Shown: positions 51,696-60,102 of the stretch, piece after piece
How the letters are laid out: every line of letters starts with the position of its first letter
Numbering within the stretch: position 1 is the first letter of the stretch
Assembly: GCA_035293765.1 (NCBI GenBank)
Contig: DATGMF010000013.1
Span: 1-64,000, forward strand
Reading direction: 5' to 3'
From: DASRHT01 sp035293765
Lineage (GTDB): Bacteria; Chloroflexota; Ktedonobacteria; Ktedonobacterales; Ktedonobacteraceae
DNA: 64,000 nucleotides
Program-made: the position numbers and the translations under genes
The notes under the pieces: generated by a model
The model's input: the letters and a program-made list of their open reading frames with translations, nothing else
What the model was told of the DNA's origin: nothing
Databases searched by the model: none

Positions 51696-54600
51696 ATGTT
51701 AGAACAACAGGAGCGTCCCTCTTCACAGGATGCCGACTCCACTATGACACAGTTGGAAGGGATTCGTCAAAAAGTCTTCATGGACCGGTACTCCTTGAAA
51801 GATGCTGCCGGGCAGCCGCTGGAGTTCTATCCCGAACAAACCTGGGCGCGGGTGGCGCGTGGCATTGCCGCGGTCGAGACGAGCGAGGAGAAACGGGCCG
51901 AGTGGGAGAAGCGTTTCTACGATGCGCTATCCGATTTTCAATTCGTGCCCGGTGGCCGCATCCTGGCAGGCGCGGGCACAGGACACCAGGTCACGTATTA
52001 TAACTGCATGCCACCCGATCAGGAAGTGCTCACCGCCAATGGTTATCGACCAATCTCTCAAGTAGCGGTTGGCGACCTTGTGGTGACGCATCGCAACCGC
52101 CTGCGTCCGGTATTACATAGATTTGAGCGCGAAACGTCGGAGCCGCTCTACATCATCCGTCCCAAGAAAATAGGCTACGACGAGTTGCGCCTGACCGGTG
52201 AGCACAAAGTATACATTATCCGCTCAGAATGGGTAAATAAGCACAAATCGCGCGACGGACTACGCTTGCAACACGAGCCGGACTGGATACCTGCTAAGGA
52301 TATTAAGCCGGGCGATTATGTCACCTTCGTATACTACGATGAGGACCCTCCCCGTGTTGAGGCGTCTGAGCATGACATCGATCTACAATATTACTTTGAA
52401 CATGACAATCTCAGGTGGGTGCAGATCGACGAAATTGCCGTCAAAGAGTATGCTGGCGTTGTGATGGATATCGAGGTTGAGGAAGACCACTCGTTCATCT
52501 CTGCTGGTGTCGTCGTCTCAAATTGTTTTGTCATACCTTCCCCCGAAGACAGTCGCCAGGGCATCCTCGACAATCTCAAGCTGATGACGGAGATCATGGC
52601 GCGCGGCGGCGGCGTCGGCATCAACCTCTCGACGTTGCGCCCGCGAGGCTCATATATTAAGACGGTGAACGGCACAGCCTCCGGTCCTTGCTCGTGGGCG
52701 CAATTGTATTCTGTGGCGACGGGGGATGTGATCCAGCAGGGGGGCTGCTTCGGCCCTGATGAGCGCATTGTGACGGATCGCGGCCTCATTCCGGCGAAAG
52801 AATTGGCAGATCGCCTGGACGCAGGCGAGGCCATTCAGGCTCAAACCCATAAAGGACTGCGCCCCTTCACGTCTGTCTTCCGCAATGGGATTAAAGATCT
52901 CTATGAGGTGACCACGCTTCATGGATATCATGTGCGGGTGACGCTTGAGCATAAGATGGGTGTACTACGTAATGGGGAGATTGTTACAATCCCACTCCGG
53001 GACCTCAAAGAAGGGAATGAAATCCTGCTCCTTTTTGGCGAGGGAAACAAAAGCGAGATCCATCCTGATCCAATTAGCTCCATTACATCTGTTGGAGCAT
53101 CAAAGGTCTTCGACTTTGAGGTGGACGAAGTTCATCTACTCTCAGCAAATGGCATTTATACGTCCAATAGCAGGCGCGGCGCTTTAATGCTCATGCTCGA
53201 TGACAACCATCCTGACATCGAAGAGTTCATTACTGTCAAGCGTACGCCCGGCAAAATCGAGCATGCCAACCTCTCCGTCTGCGTTTCCGACGCCTTCATG
53301 CAGGCGGTGAAGGATGATGCGGGCTGGAATCTGACCTGGCAGGGCGAGGTCAAGAAGACGGTGCGCGCTCGCGCCCTCTGGGACCTGATCTGCACCTCGG
53401 CCTGGGAATCAGCGGAACCCGGCGTGGTCTTTATTGATCGTTACAATAAAGAATCAAATACCTGGTATTACGAGAATATTCGCTGCGTGAATCCATGCGG
53501 GGAGCAAGGATTGCCACCTTTTGGCGTGTGTAACCTGGGCGCGCTCAACCTGGCGGCTTTTGTGAAAAACGGTGAGATGGATTGGGAGCAGCTGGCGGAG
53601 AAGAGCAAGGTGGCGATGCGCTTCCTGGATAATGTGGTCGATGCCAATGAGTACTTTATCGAGGAGAATGAGACGGCTCAGCTTGGCACACGGCGCACGG
53701 GACTGGGGACGATGGGGCTGGCCGATGCACTGATCAAGATGAAGATCGCCTATGGCAGCGAAGAGTCTTTGCCGGTCATCGAGCGCATCTATGCGACGAT
53801 CCGCGACGCCGCTTACGAAGCCTCCGCCGATATCGCGGAGGAAAAAGGCTCGTTCCCCCATTTTGACCGCGATAAATATATGCAGGGCAAATTTATCAAG
53901 CGACTGCCAAAGCATGTTCAGGAGAAGATTCGTCAGCAGGGCATTCGCAACGCGGTCTTGCTCACCCAGGCTCCAACCGGTACGACCAGCTTGCTGGCAG
54001 GCGTGAGCTCGGGCATTGAGCCGGTATACGATTTCGCGATGATTCGCCGCGACCGCACGGGCGAGCATATCCTGTATCACCCGCTGCTCCAGGAGTGGCG
54101 TGACAAGCACCCTAATGCATCAACACCCGCTTACTTCGTCTCATCAAAGGATTTGACGCCGGAGGAGCATGTACGCGTCCAGGCGATGGTACAACGCTAC
54201 ACCGATTCCAGCATTAGCAAAACGGTCAATGCCCCCAACGAGCACACGGTTGAGCAGGTGGAGACGCTCTACCGCCTGGCCTACGAGATGGGCTGTAAAG
54301 GCGTCACCTACTACCGCGACGGCTCACGCGATGCCGTGCTGACACGCGTGGAAGATGAGAAGAAGGCAGCACAGCAACAGGCGCAGGAGACGCCGGTCAT
54401 GCAGACGGTGGTCTCCGTCCAGCATGGCATCAAGCCGCGCCCGCCGGTGGTCCAGGGCTATACACGCCAGATCAGCGCGCCGGAAGGTAAGATCAACGTC
54501 ACCATTAACAGCGACGATCAGGGGCCTCTGGAAGTTTTCGTTAACGTTGGTAAGGCTGGCAGCGATATTGCTGCTCTGGCTGAGGCGCTCGGTCGGCTGA

Positions 54601-54959
54601 TCTCGCTCAATCTGCGCGTGCTCAGTCCGCTCTCGCAGACCGACAGGTTGCAGGAGATCGCGGAGAACCTCCGTGGCATTGGTGGCAGCCGCTCCATTGG
54701 CTTTGGTATGCAGCAGGTGCGCTCAATGCCCGATGCCGTGGCGCGCGCCCTCGAACTCCACCTGGAGCCGCTCCAACCGGCGGAAGACGAGTCTGCCGAG
54801 GCGAATAGTCATAGCAATGGCTACGATGACCCACCCGCACACAACGATTTAAGCCGCTTGAGCGTTACCGGCAACCTCTGCCCCCAGTGCGGCTGCAACA
54901 CGATGGTCTACGAGGAAGGATGCCGCAAATGCTATACGTGCGGGTATAGCGAGTGTTAG
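51696..54959 (+). CDS. nrdJ: Class II (B12-dependent) ribonucleotide reductase with two inteins
   Basis: 1087 aa from the ATG with AAGGAG 8 nt upstream; about 773 aa after removal of two inteins. Makes deoxyribonucleotides using adenosylcobalamin, so it needs no oxygen or small subunit. Extein landmarks: FVPGGRILAGAGTG, YYN|CFVIPSPEDSRQG (first redox Cys), QGG|SRRGALM, the NPCGEQ catalytic motif, APTGTTSLLAGVSSGIEPVY, and a C-terminal tail with a Zn-ribbon-like CPQCGCNTMVYEEGCRKCYT. Inteins occupy residues 104-276 and 351-491. Both insertion points are at conserved active-site motifs, as usual for RNR inteins. Confidence 0.95.
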   Translation: MLEQQERPSSQDADSTMTQLEGIRQKVFMDRYSLKDAAGQPLEFYPEQTWARVARGIAAVETSEEKRAEWEKRFYDALSDFQFVPGGRILAGAGTGHQVTYYNCMPPDQEVLTANGYRPISQVAVGDLVVTHRNRLRPVLHRFERETSEPLYIIRPKKIGYDELRLTGEHKVYIIRSEWVNKHKSRDGLRLQHEPDWIPAKDIKPGDYVTFVYYDEDPPRVEASEHDIDLQYYFEHDNLRWVQIDEIAVKEYAGVVMDIEVEEDHSFISAGVVVSNCFVIPSPEDSRQGILDNLKLMTEIMARGGGVGINLSTLRPRGSYIKTVNGTASGPCSWAQLYSVATGDVIQQGGCFGPDERIVTDRGLIPAKELADRLDAGEAIQAQTHKGLRPFTSVFRNGIKDLYEVTTLHGYHVRVTLEHKMGVLRNGEIVTIPLRDLKEGNEILLLFGEGNKSEIHPDPISSITSVGASKVFDFEVDEVHLLSANGIYTSNSRRGALMLMLDDNHPDIEEFITVKRTPGKIEHANLSVCVSDAFMQAVKDDAGWNLTWQGEVKKTVRARALWDLICTSAWESAEPGVVFIDRYNKESNTWYYENIRCVNPCGEQGLPPFGVCNLGALNLAAFVKNGEMDWEQLAEKSKVAMRFLDNVVDANEYFIEENETAQLGTRRTGLGTMGLADALIKMKIAYGSEESLPVIERIYATIRDAAYEASADIAEEKGSFPHFDRDKYMQGKFIKRLPKHVQEKIRQQGIRNAVLLTQAPTGTTSLLAGVSSGIEPVYDFAMIRRDRTGEHILYHPLLQEWRDKHPNASTPAYFVSSKDLTPEEHVRVQAMVQRYTDSSISKTVNAPNEHTVEQVETLYRLAYEMGCKGVTYYRDGSRDAVLTRVEDEKKAAQQQAQETPVMQTVVSVQHGIKPRPPVVQGYTRQISAPEGKINVTINSDDQGPLEVFVNVGKAGSDIAALAEALGRLISLNLRVLSPLSQTDRLQEIAENLRGIGGSRSIGFGMQQVRSMPDAVARALELHLEPLQPAEDESAEANSHSNGYDDPPAHNDLSRLSVTGNLCPQCGCNTMVYEEGCRKCYTCGYSEC
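52005..52523 (+). mobile_element. Mini-intein 1 in nrdJ
   Basis: 173 residues, Cys1 (CMPPDQEVLTANGYRPI) to a C-terminal SAGVVVSN, followed by Cys as +1. Block A, block B (LRLTGEHKVYI), block F (VVMDIEVEEDHSFI) and block G are present. The penultimate residue is Ser, not the common His. No homing endonuclease motif, so it is a mini-intein. Inserted at the catalytic YYN|CFVIP site. Confidence 0.9.
52746..53168 (+). mobile_element. Mini-intein 2 in nrdJ
   Basis: 141 residues, Cys1 (CFGPDERIVTDRGLIPA) to LLSANGIYTSN, followed by Ser as +1. Block B appears as HVRVTLEHKMGV and block F as KVFDFEVDEVHLLSA. The penultimate residue is Ser. No endonuclease. Inserted in QGG|SRRGALM. It is among the shorter natural inteins. 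Confidence 0.9.
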
Positions 54960-54993
54960 ATTCGGACTAAGTTCTAAAACCTGATCTTACCTG

Positions 54994-55032
54994 AAAGGCT
55001 GTGGCGAAACCGTCTATTTCGCCACAGCCTTT
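54994..55032 (+). terminator. Terminator after nrdJ
   Basis: Perfect 16-bp stem, AAAGGCTGTGGCGAAA with TTTCGCCACAGCCTTT, 7-nt loop, 35 bp past the nrdJ stop. Strong stem, A-rich base and T at the foot. Confidence 0.85.
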
Positions 55033-55219
55033 CCCTATGCAGAACATAGCTTTAAATAGTCTTTACCTTGTATAAAGAGCATTTTTATATTACTATGTAA
55101 ATAACGGTACATACCCAGGCTTCCCTCTTCGCCGTCTTTTATAGATTTTCTCCGGTAAATTAGAGAGTTTTTTGCAAGCTGTCACCTGGAGCTCGTTCTT
55201 TCGGCACAAGGAGTCTCAG
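55033..55219. other. Gap upstream of APC permease
   Basis: AT-rich 190 bp; expected to hold the permease promoter. Nothing else seen. Confidence 0.4.
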
Positions 55220-56680
55220 ATGTCCATCGAAGCGAAACCCCTTTCAGAACGCTCATCTACGCTACAGTCAAACGCGATTGGCCTCCCCGGCGTCCTGTTC
55301 CAGTCGGTCACCACGATGGCCCCAGCCGGAGCCGTCGCCTTTTCCCTCGGCGCTGCCATTCCTTTTACCGGAGGAGCATTGCCTCTGGCAGTATTGATAG
55401 CACTCATCGTTTGCCTGCTCGTCGCCCTCAACATTGCCTCTATGGCGAAACATTTGCCCTCGGCAGGCGGATTTTTTACCTATGTGAGCCGTGGACTGGG
55501 TCCGCAGATGGGGTGGCTTGTGGGATGGCTTTTTACGCTGACCTACATCCTGCTCCTGCCCCTGACGCTGCTGGTGCTGGGCTCGGTCACCGATGCATTT
55601 CTCTCCGGCACCTTTCATATCTCGTTTGGCTCAAATGGTTGGATCGTTTACGCCCTCATCTTTGCGGCAGTCGCTTTCCTCCTGACCTACTTCGGCATCA
55701 AAATCTCGGCGGATGCAGGCGTAGTGCTGGGAGCGATTGAAATCAGCATTTTTGTCGTGCTCTCCCTCTGGTTAATTATCCAGGCAGGCAGCGGCAATAC
55801 CCTTGCCACTTTTAACCCGGCCTCCAGCCTGCAATCGGGCCTCGGCGGATGGCAGGGAGTGTTGTTTGGGATGCTCTTCGCCTTCCTGGCTTTCAGTGGC
55901 TTCGAGTCTTCAGCGACCCTGGGAGAGGAATCGCGCAATCCCAGACGCATCGTCCCCCGCGCTATCCTGCTGGCGACGCTCTGCATCGGCATCTTCTATG
56001 TTTTTTGCGGCTACGCCGGCGTTGTCGGCTGGGGCCTCGCCAAAATTACATCGTACCCCAACGACCAGAATCCCTGGGGCACGCTGGCGGCGAGAGCTTG
56101 GGGACCAGCCGCGTTCATCGCCATTCTCGCCATTCTCAATAGTGCGCTCGGCAATGCCAACGCCGGCATCAACGCGCTAGCACGCCAGCTCTACGCAATG
56201 GGGCGCATCAGGGCGTTTCCTGGCCTGCTAGGGCAGACGAATCGCTATCACACTCCTGGTCGAGCCATCATCCTGGCTCTTATTGTAGGCACTATCCTCA
56301 CACTCGTGGCCGGCCTCATCTACGGCCCTACCCTGGGCTTTGCCTTCCTCGGCTCCCTCTTAACCGTCCCGATACTGCTCGTCTACATGACAACCTGTTT
56401 AGCGGTACCGTTCTTTTATTTGAAAGAGCATCGCAGCGAGTTTACCGTACTACGCCACCTGATCCTTCCTGCGGTCCCATTCATCCTCCTGGCAATCGTG
56501 CTGTACTTCCAGTTTGTGCCACTACCGCCTGCACCGTTTATCCTGGTTGGCCCTCTTGATGCCGCCTGGCTTGTGCTGGGAATTATCATCGTTGCACTCC
56601 TCAGTTGGCGCACTCCTCAGATTCTTCAGCAAGGAGACACGCTTTTTGTCGCGGATAGTACAGAAAAAGAACTTGCCTGA
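55220..56680 (+). CDS. APC-family amino acid/amine permease
   Basis: 486 aa from the ATG with AAGGAG 7 nt upstream. About 12 membrane segments; the first (LFQSVTTMAPAGAVAFSLGA) carries the unwound Gly-rich helix of APC transporters, and FSGFESSATLGEES is the conserved TM6 region. The substrate is an amino acid or amine. The copper amine oxidase gene follows 59 bp later, which suggests amine uptake and oxidation. Confidence 0.9.
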   Translation: MSIEAKPLSERSSTLQSNAIGLPGVLFQSVTTMAPAGAVAFSLGAAIPFTGGALPLAVLIALIVCLLVALNIASMAKHLPSAGGFFTYVSRGLGPQMGWLVGWLFTLTYILLLPLTLLVLGSVTDAFLSGTFHISFGSNGWIVYALIFAAVAFLLTYFGIKISADAGVVLGAIEISIFVVLSLWLIIQAGSGNTLATFNPASSLQSGLGGWQGVLFGMLFAFLAFSGFESSATLGEESRNPRRIVPRAILLATLCIGIFYVFCGYAGVVGWGLAKITSYPNDQNPWGTLAARAWGPAAFIAILAILNSALGNANAGINALARQLYAMGRIRAFPGLLGQTNRYHTPGRAIILALIVGTILTLVAGLIYGPTLGFAFLGSLLTVPILLVYMTTCLAVPFFYLKEHRSEFTVLRHLILPAVPFILLAIVLYFQFVPLPPAPFILVGPLDAAWLVLGIIIVALLSWRTPQILQQGDTLFVADSTEKELA

Positions 56681-56739
56681 AGAGACTGCTAAGTCCAGCA
56701 GTGTTGACGGCTTTCCGAGAGAAAGGGGTTAAAAAGAGT

Positions 56740-58710
56740 ATGGCAATTGATAAAAGCAATGCATTACAGGCTGTCCAGCATCCGCTCGCCCCGCTTTCTG
56801 AAGACGAGATCAAACGCACGACATCGCTCCTCAGCTCATCCGGCAAAATTACGCCTCGCATGCGCATCATGGCCTACAGCCTGCATGAGCCTGCGAAAGA
56901 ATCTGTCCTATCCGGCTTTGAGGACCAGCAGATTACGAGAACCGTAGATGTCGTTATTCGTGACCACGAGCGCAGGCTAACAGTGGAGGCGCAGGTTGCG
57001 CTGGATCAGGGAACCATCACTTCCTGGAACGAGCGGAGCGATATTCAGCCTGCACTGACATATCCAGAGGTTTTTGGGGCGATGGAGGCAGCATACGCTG
57101 ATCCTGCCTTTCAACAGGCAATCGCCAGGCGAGGCATCGCCGATATCAGCGCGGTTGCTCTCTTCCCCTGGACTACCGGACATTGGGGACCAGAAGACGA
57201 CCCGGAGCAGGGACGCTTTATTTGCCTGCAAGCTACCCTGAGCCAGGGGTCGGAGGATAATTATTATGCGCGTCCCCTCGAAGGCATCAAGGTTACCGTC
57301 GAGCTGGATAGCATGACGGTCAGGGTCGATGATTTTGGCATCGTCCCCATTCCTGAGCGTTCGGGAAACTACACAGTCGCCGGTATTAGCGATCCCGCGA
57401 ACGTCCCTCACTTTCCAAAGGGCCTGCGCACCGATCTCAAGCCGCTCGCAATCACGCAGCCGGAAGGGGTAAGCTTTCAGGTGGACGGCAACCGCGTAAG
57501 CTGGCAGAAGTGGCGCTTTCTGGTCGGCTTCACGCCGCGCGAGGGACTGGTGCTGCACCTGCTGGAGTACTTCGATCAGGAGAGGTGGCGTCCCCTGCTC
57601 TACCGCGCCTCGCTTGACGAGATGTATGTGCCGTACGGGGATGCCACTCCGACGCACAACTTTAAAAATGTCCTTGACACCGGAGAGGTCGGCATCGGCC
57701 TCCTGGCAAATAGCCTCGAACTGGGTTGCGACTGCCTGGGGGTTATCCATTACTTCGATGCGTGGGTCAACGATGCCGAAGGGCAGCCAATTCTGATCAA
57801 AAACGCCATCTGCATGCACGAAGAGGACTATGGCCTTCTCTGGAAGCACCTTGAGTATAACCCCGACGGCTCAACGAGGGCCGAGGTGCGCCGGTCCCGC
57901 CGCCTGGTAATCTCCATGATTGCTACCGTAGGCAACTACGAATATGGCTTTTACTGGTACCTGTATCAAGACGGCTCTATCCAGTTCGAGGTTAAACTTA
58001 CCGGCATCATCGCGCCCGCGGCCATCACACCAGGCGAGCAGCCAGTTTCAGGCACACTGGTCGCTCCCGGCCTCTACGGACCTAACCACCAGCATTACTT
58101 TAATGTCAGGCTCGACTGGATGCTTGATGGGCGGCAAAACTCGCTTGTTGAGGTCAACTGCGAGCCGTTGCCTCTGGGGCCGGAGAATCCACGCGGCAAC
58201 GCCTGGATCGCCCGCGAAACCCTGCTTGCCACGGAGCATGAAGCGCAGCGTACCATCGAGCCCAGGACCTCACGCTACTGGAAAGTCATCAATCCGAACG
58301 CGCGCAACGCTCTCGGTCAGCCCGTTGCCTACAAACTGGTGCCTGGCTCAAACATATTCCCCCTCTTTCACGCAGACACCCCGCAATGGGAGCGCGGAGG
58401 ATTTGTACGCTCCCACCTGTGGGGGACGCAGTACGACCCGAGAGAGCGGTTTGCAGGCGGCGACTATCCAAATCAGCGCAGAGGCGGGGACGGCCTGCCA
58501 GCATACGTTCAACAGAACCGGTCGCTGGTGAATACGAACGTCGTCACCTGGTATACCTTCGGCTCGACTCATGTGCCGCGCTCGGAAGACTGGCCGGTGA
58601 TGCCAGTGGAGACGGTCGGCTTTTCCTTGAAGCCGCTCAACTTCTTCGTCGGCAATCCCGCACTCGACGTGCCACCGCCTGCCGAACATTGCAACCACAC
58701 CGGCGCGTAA
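56740..58710 (+). CDS. Copper amine oxidase (TPQ-containing)
   Basis: 656 aa. Oxidises primary amines to aldehydes, ammonia and hydrogen peroxide. The topaquinone site is VGNYEYG (Tyr, about residue 400), the catalytic Asp lies in YFDAWVNDAEG and copper ligands in HQHYFNVRLD plus a distal His near the C-terminus (SFTWHVPR-like region TYGSTHVPRSED). N2/N3-type domains precede the beta-sandwich. There is no signal peptide, so it may be cytoplasmic; family enzymes of Arthrobacter are similar. It shares a unit with the permease. An in-frame ATG at 56701 is the alternative start. Confidence 0.93.
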   Translation: MAIDKSNALQAVQHPLAPLSEDEIKRTTSLLSSSGKITPRMRIMAYSLHEPAKESVLSGFEDQQITRTVDVVIRDHERRLTVEAQVALDQGTITSWNERSDIQPALTYPEVFGAMEAAYADPAFQQAIARRGIADISAVALFPWTTGHWGPEDDPEQGRFICLQATLSQGSEDNYYARPLEGIKVTVELDSMTVRVDDFGIVPIPERSGNYTVAGISDPANVPHFPKGLRTDLKPLAITQPEGVSFQVDGNRVSWQKWRFLVGFTPREGLVLHLLEYFDQERWRPLLYRASLDEMYVPYGDATPTHNFKNVLDTGEVGIGLLANSLELGCDCLGVIHYFDAWVNDAEGQPILIKNAICMHEEDYGLLWKHLEYNPDGSTRAEVRRSRRLVISMIATVGNYEYGFYWYLYQDGSIQFEVKLTGIIAPAAITPGEQPVSGTLVAPGLYGPNHQHYFNVRLDWMLDGRQNSLVEVNCEPLPLGPENPRGNAWIARETLLATEHEAQRTIEPRTSRYWKVINPNARNALGQPVAYKLVPGSNIFPLFHADTPQWERGGFVRSHLWGTQYDPRERFAGGDYPNQRRGGDGLPAYVQQNRSLVNTNVVTWYTFGSTHVPRSEDWPVMPVETVGFSLKPLNFFVGNPALDVPPPAEHCNHTGA

Positions 58711-58737
58711 AGCCTGACCAGCTTCACATAAGGATGG

Positions 58738-58762
58738 CTGAGAAAACATCGTGCTTTCTCAG
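58738..58762. terminator. Hairpin between convergent genes
   Basis: CTGAGAAA / TTTCTCAG, an 8-bp stem with a 9-nt loop, 27 bp after the amine oxidase stop and before the converging minus-strand gene. Weak but well placed. Confidence 0.5.
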
Positions 58763-58812
58763 GCATTGCCATTGCTACACTCCTCAATAAGCGGGAGGGC
58801 TACCCCTCATAA

Positions 58813-59709
58813 TTAAGAAAAGTGCATGCCGCTAAACCAGCCGCTGCCTTGCTGGCCGTCGTCTGGCTCGATCCAGGTAGCACGAATATGGAGGTAGTAG
58901 TCATCCGGTTTGTCAGGCGTTTTCAGCACGAAGAACAGGCCACGCCACGGCTCCTGCTCCTCAACAGTGAAGCGCCAGGTATACCAGGCCATCGGCCCAT
59001 CCGCGCCGGCCCCCGTCTGCGTCCAGCCTCCCTGCACCAACTGATCAGCATAATGCTTTGCCACCACATCAAGCGCCAGGTTGGTTTTCAGAGTCGCGCT
59101 CGTATGGACCTCATCAGAACCACTGCCTCCGCCACCACCCCTTTGTTGCGCCCCAGGCGGAGGAGACAGAGGAGGAATCATCTCAAACATCCTGTGGTGA
59201 CGCTGATGAAGCATCATCTGGCGGCGATTCCTGGCCTGCTGAACGCATGGATTCATTTCGCGGTCCAGAGAAAGGTTCAAACGCACATTCGTCGCTGCGC
59301 TTTGCAGTTGCTGCACATTTATGGTCAGCCCTGCAATATTAGACTCCCGGCAAAAGGTCATATGTGTGTAAGGGCCAATGTTGGTGTGCATGAATCCACC
59401 CTGCCGGTACGACTGCATATCTTCTGGCTCATTCCAGCCTTGAGCTGCGAGCTGCGTGCGGTAAAAGCTGGCAATTTCGTCCGGCTTGAGATCGCTTTCC
59501 AGCACAATTTCAACCTGTGTTTCACTACGGGCCAGCGTACCCAGCACACGGCTTTGTTCAGGTACAGGTAGCTCAACGGGCAGATTCTCAGGGATTTTTC
59601 CAAGAAAGAGGCGAGGTTCGGCTACACGCGGGTCAGCCGCGTAGATAAGCAGGCCAAGAGCAAGCTTTTCAAGCAGCTTGACCTCATCTGAAGTTGGATT
59701 TTCGCTCAT
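58813..59709 (-). CDS. Unknown protein with two related domains
   Basis: 298 aa, soluble. Two halves resemble each other: EIVLESDLKPDEIASFYRTQ followed by LAAQGWN (about 70-95), and SATLKTNLALDVVAKHYADQ followed by LVQGGWT (about 215-240). A Pro/Gly-rich linker (PPLSPPPGAQQRGGGGGSGS) joins them. The pattern xxxLxxxxAxxYxxQLxxxGW is seen in small proteins of unknown function in Chloroflexota and other phyla. No membrane segment; function unknown. Confidence 0.75.
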   Translation of the reverse strand: MSENPTSDEVKLLEKLALGLLIYAADPRVAEPRLFLGKIPENLPVELPVPEQSRVLGTLARSETQVEIVLESDLKPDEIASFYRTQLAAQGWNEPEDMQSYRQGGFMHTNIGPYTHMTFCRESNIAGLTINVQQLQSAATNVRLNLSLDREMNPCVQQARNRRQMMLHQRHHRMFEMIPPLSPPPGAQQRGGGGGSGSDEVHTSATLKTNLALDVVAKHYADQLVQGGWTQTGAGADGPMAWYTWRFTVEEQEPWRGLFFVLKTPDKPDDYYLHIRATWIEPDDGQQGSGWFSGMHFS

Positions 59710-60102
59710 ACTGATGCTCCATTATTCTTTGCCAGTAGCATTCTCATAAATCGTACTTAACATGTTTCAGATAGTGAATACTGCCATACACGCATTGATA
59801 GTACTCATTATAACCCGTTTTGGCACGATGAGCTATCGTATAAGCAGGGAAGATCCTGCGTCTTTCCAATATACGAGCACAACCACACCGGGAAGCCATT
59901 AAGGCTAGATAGGTTGCACTTTGCGCGTCAGCATCATACTATTAGGTAGAGGTTCTTTGTAACCGATGCCTGATAGTTTATGCTAAAGAAAAATATGTAA
60001 AAGGCATCTCGCGCAAGCAAAGGAGCCACCTCCCTTGCTTGATACTTTACAAAAAAACGATTAAAATAACACAGTTATATTTTCTGGAGAGGATGAGCGA
60101 GC
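59710..60102. other. 390-bp divergent gap before the kinase
   Basis: AT-rich. No ORF, tRNA or stable hairpin recognised. It should hold promoters for the kinase and the unknown minus-strand protein. Confidence 0.4.
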
